Of a stretch of DNA of 64,000 bases, positions 54,901 to 61,410 are shown in pieces. The position numbers and the translations under genes are program-made. Each line of letters begins with the position of its first letter. Positions within the stretch are counted from its first letter, which is position 1. The notes below the pieces were generated by a model. That model made no database searches. It worked only from the letters and a program-made list of their open reading frames with translations, and was not told where the DNA came from. Source of the stretch: Salinispirillum sp. LH 10-3-1 (GTDB lineage Bacteria > Pseudomonadota > Gammaproteobacteria > Pseudomonadales > Natronospirillaceae); contig NZ_CP101717.1 of NCBI RefSeq assembly GCF_030643825.1, positions 2,687,673-2,751,672 on the forward strand, in the 5' to 3' direction.

Positions 54901-55017
54901 AGGCTCGTCATCAAACGCTTGCCCTAGTGCGCTTAAGGTTACTGTTAGTAAAACAACCAACAGCAATGTGCTCTTCGCAAAGAGCAGACTACCTCTGAGG
55001 GTCATTGAACATTTCAC
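51991..55017 (-). CDS. Usher-like outer-membrane protein with C-terminal SPOR domain
   Basis: 1008 residues from GTG 55017 (ATG 55005 is the alternative). Signal peptide to about residue 33. The N-terminal region (about 40-170) looks like the usher periplasmic domain. FTGEVPPGWDVELYYNDVLVDYQPPNGERYLFENQPLSYGRNEFTLVFNGPFGERR-type sequence near 315-370 matches ushers of the CS1/TcfC style; a long barrel region follows to about 690. Next is a carboxypeptidase-regulatory-like fold (VFIDENGNGVWDEGEPLLENV). A linker leads to a SPOR domain at about 925-1008 (YFTIQLMAAR, PWYSLIYGHYRTYEEAQQAL, PWVRSYALI) very like that of DamX. SPOR domains bind denuded septal peptidoglycan. Last gene of the riboswitch-led operon. 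Confidence 0.82.
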   Translation of the reverse strand: MKCSMTLRGSLLFAKSTLLLVVLLTVTLSALGQAFDDEPELLILEVRLDQTVLSGGLPAYDDGTNILLPLGELSQLLTIAITADPVSGIASGFVLSSRRTFELDANRLLVNQAGTRSSINPEDIYIDLDDIYVTKSLVESWLPVNLDFQRSRLSLLVEPREILPLQAQLLRERRAARNGQNGNGERAHFEFEAVPYRIISSPAIDQAVGWRYQNSLAGDSTSMDYSALITSDLMGLEATAAISVREPDWTTDLRFTLGRKSPEPELLGPLRARSFIGGDISATSVPNVTPGVFGRGININNRPLSRPSEFSQHTFTGEVPPGWDVELYYNDVLVDYQPPNGERYLFENQPLSYGRNEFTLVFNGPFGERRVENRVFNLSQSMLAPGETQYDLSWIEDQNGRTRASFQLDAGISEQLTLTSSFSEVPVNGGAGQYTGFGARTYWQALSLRADWVDQSEGGYLVGYGGQTRFAGINLDAYRSQLYDFESATFSRRADPLVARTEARASSALPLLPRVRLPWTTTFKRDELESGEYIDEASLRVSTFVQRVSLSNTLTWRRSAESETVTGRLQASRRWANTSVRSQLAYNLDPEQEATNVSANITQTLGNGYRATANVNHSLQTDVTRYGAGFNKSLGMFGLGLSGSYVDSNDYSISARLFASARQTPQHGDWQVDARPTARSGMISATVFIDENGNGVWDEGEPLLENVGFLINGVRNRSLTDEQGVVTLSQLPTHRYLDIELNVGTLEDLQWQPVVKGRRVMLRPGMGQNLLFPVQVTSEIDGTVFVLSEETERGASNIQVELLDQTGQVVARDRTAWDGFYILMGVPAGDYELRINPEQLEGLGWRYAGPRQLEVPEGGDFISGIDISLFSADYEPSVSAPIDVPETMAPVDSDAAQPMPERPMTVDGAPETYLTGVWLQSQPDSYFTIQLMAARTEQTVLNFIAANGLQGNANYFASLYQGAPWYSLIYGHYRTYEEAQQALSELPPALREAEPWVRSYALIKQLAR

Positions 55018-55023
55018 GGGTCG

Positions 55024-55896
55024 TCAACGCAGAGTGGCCGCAGCTTCCGCCAGCAACCTGCCGCCTTCTGCTTGCGGTAAGCTATAAGTAACGCGAAGCA
55101 TCCCTCCAGACAATTGTTCTGCACTTAAGGAAAGTCCAACATTTACCTGGCGCTGTGCATTTGGCACATACACCGACATGCCAGCAATCCTGCCAATCAC
55201 CTGCTCATTGCGTCCCGGGGCTGTGTGATAGACCACTAGGTCACCATACAGTGAACGGTTACCTTCACGATGCAATTGCACAGAGAGTAGCGCGTCTCCG
55301 TTCTCATTTGCCTGTACGGCGATATCAGAAATAGATGCACTGGCATCTGTTTGGCCGTGCCGCACGATCACAGGAATAGAAATACTCAACAGTGTTGTAA
55401 TGGAAATCGACAATTGCCGAGACGTGCCAGGCGCTCCACTGGGTGTTTCCGTTGTAGGATCTGGCTGACGCGAAAAGAGCAAGTGCGACCGGTACTCACC
55501 CGCCTCCAGATCTGCTGGCTTACGCACCATCAGGCGCACGGTCTGGCTTTCTCCCGGTTCCAGGGTCACTTGGCGCGGCGAAAAGCGTATCATGCGGTCT
55601 GCAAAACGCTCACCCGTCAGAGGGGGTTCTGTCATGTCGACGTCGGTGAAACCACCAGCACTCCCCATACGTCGGTTCACAACGGATATACGATAAGTCC
55701 CGGTAGTGCTGCCTCGATTGATGAGCTCCACTTGCGCCGCTCGTTGGTTCGGTTCAATCACCACCCGCGTAGGGGCAACCAATAGGTCGGCATGAGCCAT
55801 CGGACTCCACAACAGCAAAGCAAGCAGGGCGCTGCCCATTACAACAAGGCATTTTTGTGCACTTCGCACCCGAAAACATGTTGTCAAATCGACCAT
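55024..55896 (-). CDS. PapD-like periplasmic pilus chaperone
   Basis: 290 residues from ATG 55896 (AGGA 6 nt upstream). Signal peptide to AHA. First Ig-like domain starts DLLVAPTRVVIEPNQRAAQVELINRGSTTGTYRISVVNRRM, then IRFSPRQVTLEPGESQTVRLMVRKPADLEAGEYRSHLLF, the G1-strand pattern of fimbrial chaperones. The C-terminal domain is a second beta-sandwich. The classical FGS/FGL disulfide is absent. Lies between the subunit genes and the usher gene, so it probably delivers the DUF4402 subunits. Confidence 0.85.
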   Translation of the reverse strand: MVDLTTCFRVRSAQKCLVVMGSALLALLLWSPMAHADLLVAPTRVVIEPNQRAAQVELINRGSTTGTYRISVVNRRMGSAGGFTDVDMTEPPLTGERFADRMIRFSPRQVTLEPGESQTVRLMVRKPADLEAGEYRSHLLFSRQPDPTTETPSGAPGTSRQLSISITTLLSISIPVIVRHGQTDASASISDIAVQANENGDALLSVQLHREGNRSLYGDLVVYHTAPGRNEQVIGRIAGMSVYVPNAQRQVNVGLSLSAEQLSGGMLRVTYSLPQAEGGRLLAEAAATLR

Positions 55897-55926
55897 GAAC
55901 ATTCCTAATTTGTGCGCAAACTGACG

Positions 55927-56397
55927 TTATTCGTATTCAACGATAACGGAGAAACCACCGACATAGTCACCCGGCAATTGACCACTGTTGACGGTCAATG
56001 TCGCGCCTACCGCCAGTGTTTGTGCACCGACAGCACTCAACTGACCGAAGTTCGCAGGTGAACTGACGAAGTCCGACAGCGGCATATCAGCACCGGGTCC
56101 AGTTAGGTTAACGGCACCATTGGCAGGAAGTTGAATGGTATAGGTGGCGTCGGCGTCACCCGTAACTAAGAATTGTGCAGCCAAGCCATCACTCGAGGGA
56201 ATGAGAAATACGTCGCCCGTGGATGACCGAGCGCCCGCCACCCCAACGGTGACCGTTCCGCCATTACCTGCGACAAAGCGCCCAAAGGCGAGGTCTTGCT
56301 GATTCGTAATGGCAATTTGTGCCTGAGCAGTAAAGGCAACCGACAACCATAACAATGCGCCACTGAAAACTTGAACTAATGAGCTATTTCGTCTCAT
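55927..56397 (-). CDS. DUF4402 pilin-like subunit 2
   Basis: 156 residues with signal peptide ending AQA. The mature protein matches the DUF4402 pattern: DLAFGRFVAGNGGTVTVGVAG, AAQFLVTGDADATYTIQLP, VGATLTVNSGQLPGDYVGGFSVIVEYE. This is a small all-beta, cysteine-free secreted domain seen with chaperone-usher genes. The terminal GDYxGxFxVxVxY strand suits donor-strand assembly. Second of two such subunits in the operon. Confidence 0.8.
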   Translation of the reverse strand: MRRNSSLVQVFSGALLWLSVAFTAQAQIAITNQQDLAFGRFVAGNGGTVTVGVAGARSSTGDVFLIPSSDGLAAQFLVTGDADATYTIQLPANGAVNLTGPGADMPLSDFVSSPANFGQLSAVGAQTLAVGATLTVNSGQLPGDYVGGFSVIVEYE

Positions 56398-56476
56398 AGC
56401 AGCCTTGATCGCATCTTAGGTTTGAGAATTGGGGCGCTCGACTTTCAGAATAGTCGTTCACCCCAATTCAGACTAT

Positions 56477-57031
56477 TTACTCATACTCAAACGCTGCGTT
56501 TACTGTACCCGCATAGTCACCAGCCAATTGATTCTGAGCAACTGCAAGCTCCCCACCAATGAAAACAGACGCTTCTCCAACTACGTCCAGACTACTACTT
56601 ACGGCGTTATTTTCCGCAGCCCCATCATCATCCCACGACGTCGTTAAATCCATTGTCGCAACGCCACCAACTGTTTCTGTGAGCGTAACTGTTGCAGCAA
56701 TGGTTATCGAAAAGGCCTGCGATGCCAGTCCACTGATATCAAACCGGGCGGCGGCGGCGGCGGTATCATCAATTACCACAACTCCAGCCCCTGGAGTAAG
56801 CCCCCCACCAGTTCCTAATGTTATGGTGCTCGCTGCTCCTGTTGGTGCAGAAAACGAGCCAAAATTCATATCCACCACGTTGTCAATTGTGATTGGCACC
56901 ACCACAGTCGCAGATATATCCGCATCATCATCCGCCGCCATACCATTCACCGCCATCAAGCCACCTGCAACCACTGCAGACGTTAAGGCCGCACGGCGGA
57001 ACAATGTATTTTGAGTCATTAAGTTTTTCAT
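56477..57031 (-). CDS. DUF4402 pilin-like subunit 1
   Basis: 184 residues, signal peptide ending GMAA (MTQNTLFRRAALTSAVVAGGLMAVNG). Mature part: MNFGSFSAPTGAASTITLGTGG, AARFDISGLASQAFSITIA, FIGGELAVAQNQLAGDYAGTVNAAFEYE, the DUF4402 pattern, no cysteines, acidic. First gene after the c-di-GMP riboswitch, SD AGGA 9 nt before ATG, so probably the major subunit. Confidence 0.8.
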   Translation of the reverse strand: MKNLMTQNTLFRRAALTSAVVAGGLMAVNGMAADDDADISATVVVPITIDNVVDMNFGSFSAPTGAASTITLGTGGGLTPGAGVVVIDDTAAAAARFDISGLASQAFSITIAATVTLTETVGGVATMDLTTSWDDDGAAENNAVSSSLDVVGEASVFIGGELAVAQNQLAGDYAGTVNAAFEYE

Positions 57032-57159
57032 AAAATGTCGTCCTGTAGTTTGCTATGGGCCGGTATGGCCGAAAGGCAAGTCAGTGCATCAGCACCTTTC
57101 AGGATGATCCAGCGACAGAACCAGATTCTGAGCGCATAGAGGCTCAGATGGTCTAGAAG

Positions 57160-57262
57160 ATGCCAGTGGTCCCGCTGTCATAGAGTCGCTTTCGAAAAAG
57201 CAGCTCCACAGACCGGTAACTTTGCGTCCTCGCTTTTCAACGAGTTTGCCTTTTCTAACACC
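57160..57262 (-). promoter_or_regulatory. Class I c-di-GMP riboswitch (GEMM-I) leading the pilus-like operon
   Basis: On the minus strand: GAAAAGGCAAACTCG, a TTGAAAAG loop, then CGAGGACGCAAAG (57229-57220 holds GGACGCAAAG), TTACCGG, a P3 stem GAG..GCTTT-TTCG-AAAGC..CTC, and a closing ATGACAGCGGG (to about 57169). GGCAAAC, the GAAA-type loop, GGACGCAAAG and AGCGGG are the conserved core of GEMM-I aptamers. P1 pairing is weak and not fully resolved. About 130 nt separate it from the first DUF4402 gene, with hairpins CTGAGC/GCTCAG and GGCC-ATACC-GGCC as possible expression platform. Confidence 0.88.
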
Positions 57263-57265
57263 TTC

Positions 57266-57294
57266 AGCGTAGGCGTCACACCACTCCCTGTCAA
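57266..57294 (-). promoter_or_regulatory. Promoter of the riboswitch-led operon
   Basis: Minus strand TTGACA (57294-57289), 17-bp spacer, TACGCT (57271-57266). The transcript would start at about 57260, right at the aptamer's 5' edge, and lies within 80 bp after the diguanylate cyclase stop codon. Confidence 0.65.
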
Positions 57295-57335
57295 GAAACC
57301 ACCAAATGATAGGTATTATTAGTAAATACCAATAT

Positions 57336-58997
57336 TCACGCCAGCTCGACGCGGTTTCGCCCGTTCGTCTTGGCGCGATACAGCGCTCCGTCCGCTGCCT
57401 CAAGCAACAGTGCACAGTCTGGATGATCAACCAATGACGCGACCCCAGCACTGAGTGTCACTGAGAAGTGCGTATCACCACTGGCAAATAAAATGGCCGA
57501 AAAGGCCTCACGAATATCATTGAGGATCAACAAGGCGTGCTCTGGCGTGCAATCCGTCAACACCACGGCAAACTCTTCACCACCATAACGCCCAATGCTG
57601 TCGCTGCGGCGCAAGCGCTGATGCAGCATATGAGCTAATGTTTTGATCACTTGGTCGCCCTTGCCATGACCATAGGTATCGTTCACTTTTTTGAAATGAT
57701 CAATGTCGAGCATGACAAAGCACAGCGGTGTTTGGGTGCGCAAAGCGCGCTTTACTTCAATGGCCAGCTGCTCTTTGATGACGGAATGCTTGAGTAGGCC
57801 CGTTAGGCTATCGCGCGACATCAGTTCACTGAGCTGCCGCGCACGTGTCACACGCGAGGTTACGGCGGCTACTAGGTGCGCTTCAGATACCGGTTTGACT
57901 AAGAAGTCATCACCACCACTGTTAATGGCTTCCATTTGAATCTCTGAGTCGCGCTCGCCTGACAAATAGATAATCGGCATGGTGAGCCATTCGACTTGCA
58001 GGCGTATCATACGCGCAAGGTCGATACCGGAGCTTCCGGGCATATGAATATCCATCACGATGAGCTCAGGGCGGAATTGCTGGACCCGATCCAACAATTG
58101 ATTCGGCTCCGCCAGCGTCGCGACGTTCATTCCCACTTGGCGCAACACCGTTGCATAGTGCTCGGCCAGCATTTCATCGTCGTCCACAACCAGAATCCGA
58201 TGCGGATTGGCATTGCGCCACTGCAGTACGGACTCGATACGATCAACCAAGCGTGGAATATCCACCGGCTTGATAAAGTGACCCGCTCCGCGCAGCTGAG
58301 CCACTTTGAGCCTTACGTCGAAGTCCATGCTATCGGTCAGAAAGACCATCGGCGCTGCCGATTCACGACATTGCTCACATTGTTCCAGGAAAGCTTCATG
58401 GGCGTTTCGATCGTCTTCCGCTGGTAAGTCAACCACAATGAGATCCGGGTTTGATTCATCAATGAATGACGAAGCACCCGTGTCAGCCTTCGTCTTGGTC
58501 AGTTCGTAACCAAAGTTCCCTAATGCATCCAGCAGCTCATCACTGATTGTGAGGTCATCGGCAAGCAGCATAATACGAGCAGGTCGGCCCGACTCACTGA
58601 TCTGTTCGGACGTTTTTTGATACAGGTGTGCGGGTACTTGACGATCAGCTGCAGGGGTAAGATCTGCCTGCGGGCTCAGTGCTTGGTGCAGTTCCGCAAC
58701 GCGCGCCGGCAATTCCTGCCATGGAGAAAAGTCTGCTTGGTCAATCCGCTGTTTGGCGGTGTTCTCGAGGGCGCGTGCCAGTATACCGAGCTGTTCGAAG
58801 CCGAACGTACCGGATGACCCGGCCAGTTTATGCAGCTGTTGATGCAGTGTGTGCAACTGCCCAGCATCCGTGTCGGAACTCGCCATTAATTGCGCGTCAC
58901 GTTCAAGCTGGCAGAGGTCTGATTCCAGTCGAGAGGCATACTGTTGTCGCAGTTGGTCAAGCCGAGCGGCAAACTCAGCGCTGATCTGGTCGTTCAT
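57336..58997 (-). CDS. Hpt-REC-REC-GGDEF diguanylate cyclase
   Basis: 553 residues. Hpt domain with phospho-His56 (LHKLAGSSGTFGF); first receiver (about 145-260), which keeps DLIVVDLP but a weak acidic pocket; second receiver (about 270-385: VVDDDEMLAEHY, IVMDIHMPGSSG, FLVKPVSEA). GGDEF domain (about 395-553) has intact GRYGGEEFAVV and an inhibitory RxxD site (RRSD) five residues before it. Should make c-di-GMP when phosphorylated. Overlaps the upstream REC gene by 23 bp and ends about 75 bp before the c-di-GMP riboswitch on the same strand. Confidence 0.93.
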   Translation of the reverse strand: MNDQISAEFAARLDQLRQQYASRLESDLCQLERDAQLMASSDTDAGQLHTLHQQLHKLAGSSGTFGFEQLGILARALENTAKQRIDQADFSPWQELPARVAELHQALSPQADLTPAADRQVPAHLYQKTSEQISESGRPARIMLLADDLTISDELLDALGNFGYELTKTKADTGASSFIDESNPDLIVVDLPAEDDRNAHEAFLEQCEQCRESAAPMVFLTDSMDFDVRLKVAQLRGAGHFIKPVDIPRLVDRIESVLQWRNANPHRILVVDDDEMLAEHYATVLRQVGMNVATLAEPNQLLDRVQQFRPELIVMDIHMPGSSGIDLARMIRLQVEWLTMPIIYLSGERDSEIQMEAINSGGDDFLVKPVSEAHLVAAVTSRVTRARQLSELMSRDSLTGLLKHSVIKEQLAIEVKRALRTQTPLCFVMLDIDHFKKVNDTYGHGKGDQVIKTLAHMLHQRLRRSDSIGRYGGEEFAVVLTDCTPEHALLILNDIREAFSAILFASGDTHFSVTLSAGVASLVDHPDCALLLEAADGALYRAKTNGRNRVELA

Positions 58998-59376
58998 GGC
59001 ATTGTGCCCACAGGTCTTTTAGCTGCTGTACCAGTGTCATCGGATCGAAGGGCTTCGCAATAACACCTATAGCTCCCTTATCCAGATAAGCCTCGACTTC
59101 AGATCCCTGCACCTTGGCGGTCATAAAAACCACGGGGACGCCAGCTGCAGAAGGGTGGCGCTTAATATGGTCCAAGGTGGTGGGGCCATCCATTCTTGGC
59201 ATCATCACGTCGAGTAATATGAGGTCGGGGGCAAAATCATTCAGGGCGTCCAGCGCTTCCTGCCCGTTATTGCACACGCGCAGCTCGAACCCCCCGAGCA
59301 TTTCCAGCGCTATCCGAGCCACAGCTTGAATATCGGGCTCATCTTCAGCGTACAGTATTCTTTTGAGTGTCGTCAT
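58975..59376 (-). CDS. Single-domain response regulator (CheY-like)
   Basis: 133 residues from ATG 59376 (MTTLKRILYAEDEPDIQ). Full receiver: AEDEPD acidic pair, DLILLDVMMPRMDG phospho-Asp, FMTAKVQ Thr/Ala and IAKPFDP Lys. No output domain. It overlaps the start of the Hpt-GGDEF gene by 23 bp and may pass phosphate to the Hpt His. No intact kinase adjacent; a PAS-domain scrap lies just upstream. Confidence 0.92.
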   Translation of the reverse strand: MTTLKRILYAEDEPDIQAVARIALEMLGGFELRVCNNGQEALDALNDFAPDLILLDVMMPRMDGPTTLDHIKRHPSAAGVPVVFMTAKVQGSEVEAYLDKGAIGVIAKPFDPMTLVQQLKDLWAQCHERPDQR

Positions 59377-59438
59377 CGTGCTCTCTGATTGGCCGCCTTG
59401 CTGACCGAACTCTTCAACTACATCTTCATGATAGACCA

Positions 59439-59510
59439 CTATTTACCTCGTTGCAGTCGATCCAGTCGCCGATGTTCGGTGACGTCCTGCAAGGACCCTA
59501 TCGTTCGTAC
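59439..59510 (-). pseudogene. Fragment of a PAS-domain sensor protein
   Basis: The minus strand reads VRTIGSLQDVTEHRRLDRLQR, then GK and a stop. This is the typical end of a PAS domain and start of the linker into a histidine kinase or GGDEF domain. The upstream DNA (to about 59560) keeps PAS-like composition only by changing frame, and nothing of a kinase core follows. Probably the relic of the sensor kinase once encoded before the REC gene. Confidence 0.4.
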
Positions 59511-59659
59511 CCGCGAGAATCACGCGGTGCAGAGGGTGGTGCAAGCGAATCATGATCGCTTTCTTATTAGAGTTTCTAAGCGTCAGTATGGGGTATATTT
59601 CGGCGTGCGGAGACCATCAATTGACAGGTTATGGCGCTGATAAGTGGTCGGAAAACCTT

Positions 59660-59968
59660 TTAATGTTGCACCGAACCGTCGATTTGCGACCAAAGAATCA
59701 CTGTGCGGTAGAGTATCCAGCCTGCCCAACTGGTGATCAGTAAGGCTGCGAGCAGCAGCATACCAGCACCAAAAGGCAGCACAAGAAAAGCGCCGAGCCA
59801 GAACAACCAGCTGTAGAAAAACATCTGACGCCCTGCGCGAGCCACAGGATGCCCTGTCGTCCACGCCAGCCACAACGCCAGCAATCCAGCCGGTATCCAT
59901 AACACGAGGGTAAACACACCCACAAAGAACAAGGCGAGCATCACTTGCAGTTGTCGTTCCAGTGTCAT
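59660..59968 (-). CDS. Small integral membrane protein, unknown
   Basis: 102 residues with three hydrophobic segments (about 8-35, 46-62, 64-88) and short polar ends. Begins MTLERQLQVMLALFFVGVFTLVLWIPAGLLALWLAW. No family recognised with confidence. Transcribed in the same direction as the two small exported proteins upstream. Confidence 0.6.
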   Translation of the reverse strand: MTLERQLQVMLALFFVGVFTLVLWIPAGLLALWLAWTTGHPVARAGRQMFFYSWLFWLGAFLVLPFGAGMLLLAALLITSWAGWILYRTVILWSQIDGSVQH

Positions 59969-60004
59969 GATGCGTGCCTCAGGGTGAAGAAATACAAAGT
60001 AGAA

Positions 60005-60454
60005 TCAATCAGGTCGCAGAATGTTTTGCTGCACCGGAGCCCACCACTCAAAACCGGTGGGAATGGATACATCGTCTTGCGTCCACGATATTTCAGCGCG
60101 CACTTCTGTGCAGTCGCCATGGTGGTCTGCCAACTGCCAAAGAATGTCCCATTGTTGGCCAGTACGGTCAACGACCCGCTGTTCTATCTGGGCAGTGCGA
60201 CGCAAACTTACCATTTCCGTCTTTACATCACTTGCTTGAGCGTCCAGCCATTCGATATCCACCCAAAGGCCTCGTTCAGCAATGCGGTCGCGCACCACTT
60301 GCCAATCTTCGACGATGGTTTGAAAGAGCGTTACGGTATTTCCTTGAACCGAGCCTACGGGGGTAGTGGTGTGGCACTCATGCGCTACTGCCTGAACACT
60401 CAGCGCCACTGTTGATACCAACAGCGCCATAGATCCTAACCGACTACAAGACAC
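60005..60454 (-). CDS. Exported protein of unknown function
   Basis: 149 residues. Signal peptide with cleavage after AVA (MALLVSTVALSVQAVAHE), mature part with two Cys (HECHTTT, GDCTEV) that may form a disulfide, and a Trp-rich C-terminus (WTQDD, FEWWAPVQQ). No family recognised. 36 bp upstream of the membrane protein gene, so probably an operon with it. Confidence 0.65.
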   Translation of the reverse strand: MSCSRLGSMALLVSTVALSVQAVAHECHTTTPVGSVQGNTVTLFQTIVEDWQVVRDRIAERGLWVDIEWLDAQASDVKTEMVSLRRTAQIEQRVVDRTGQQWDILWQLADHHGDCTEVRAEISWTQDDVSIPTGFEWWAPVQQNILRPD

Positions 60455-60536
60455 AACAACTCCTTACTGGCTAACGAAAAAACGCGAAGCATAGCGACCA
60501 AGCTCCCAGGGAGCAAGGTAGGGAACGGACTATCCA

Positions 60537-60995
60537 TCAGCGCTGAATGCGCAGCGTGGTAGGTTCGGTTAACTGGAAATCGACGGAGAAACCCGCTTGA
60601 AGACGCACTTCAGCACAACCACTGGCGGTGGTCCGCGCGCAGTCGAACGGCACAGCAGCGACCCCATTAACGGTTGCGAAACCGGACAACTCGCTTTCCA
60701 GCACCTTTTGCTGATCCGTCACACACAGGATGTTGCGTGGCGATAGAAGCAACAGATTACCATTCAAAACAGCGTCCGCCGACAACAGGCAGTAGTCGGG
60801 TAGCACCTGTTCATGGTCACCGGAAATCAGTGTATGAGGATCGAATAGCACACTGGTGGACTCATTCAACGGTATGCTGGTGTCATTGAGCAATGTTGAG
60901 GCCAGTCGATCCGCTTGGCGTATCTCTATTGCGTCGTTCGCCAAAGCGGGTAAGCTGAACAACATAACAACAATCACAATGTACTTACACATCAA
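60537..60995 (-). CDS. Exported protein of unknown function
   Basis: 152 residues. Signal peptide ending ALA (MCKYIVIVVMLFSLPALA). The mature protein has four Cys (YCLLS, ILCVT, FDCART, SGCAEV), suggesting two disulfides, and beta-rich segments. No family recognised. It lies 82 bp from the next exported-protein gene, on the same strand. Confidence 0.65.
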   Translation of the reverse strand: MMCKYIVIVVMLFSLPALANDAIEIRQADRLASTLLNDTSIPLNESTSVLFDPHTLISGDHEQVLPDYCLLSADAVLNGNLLLLSPRNILCVTDQQKVLESELSGFATVNGVAAVPFDCARTTASGCAEVRLQAGFSVDFQLTEPTTLRIQR

Positions 60996-61106
60996 AAATA
61001 GTCCGTTTGCGAATTAGACGGTAAGATAATAACAAAGACATCAAGATGCCACCATGCGGGATGTGTGAACGTGCCGTATTCATTGAGTCAACAGGGAGCA
61101 AATGCT

Positions 61107-61304
61107 ATGCGCAATCCTATCGTGAAGCTGGTCATTTTCTTGGTCATCATGGCGATCATCCTGATTACCCTAGTGTCGCTGGAGCAGCGTCGTCGTCAAC
61201 CGGAATTCTCACCGGTGTTCTTCAGTAAAGCGCCTGACGTTCAACAGAGTCTGGAAAGACAAAGTGCGCTGCCACCGCAAGAAAGTCTCTCTTTGATTGC
61301 TTAA
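61107..61304 (+). CDS. Small single-span membrane protein
   Basis: 65 residues from ATG 61107 (GGGAG upstream). One transmembrane helix (KLVIFLVIMAIILITLVSL), then a basic EQRRRQPE segment and a polar tail. No family. About 100 bp ahead of glgC on the same strand; a link to glycogen metabolism is not evident. Confidence 0.55.
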   Translation: MRNPIVKLVIFLVIMAIILITLVSLEQRRRQPEFSPVFFSKAPDVQQSLERQSALPPQESLSLIA

Positions 61305-61410
61305 GATCAATGACAAAAGCCAATCTTGGGTTTACTGTTTAAAGTACAACTAAAAGAACTACCCAGCGTGAAGGCTTTTTACGCTCATATCATCAACAAG
61401 AGAGGCGGCT

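Noticed and set aside
57089-57451. 120-codon open frame on the minus strand over the riboswitch
   Set aside because: Runs out of frame through the end of the cyclase gene and across the conserved aptamer, which explains the sequence better.
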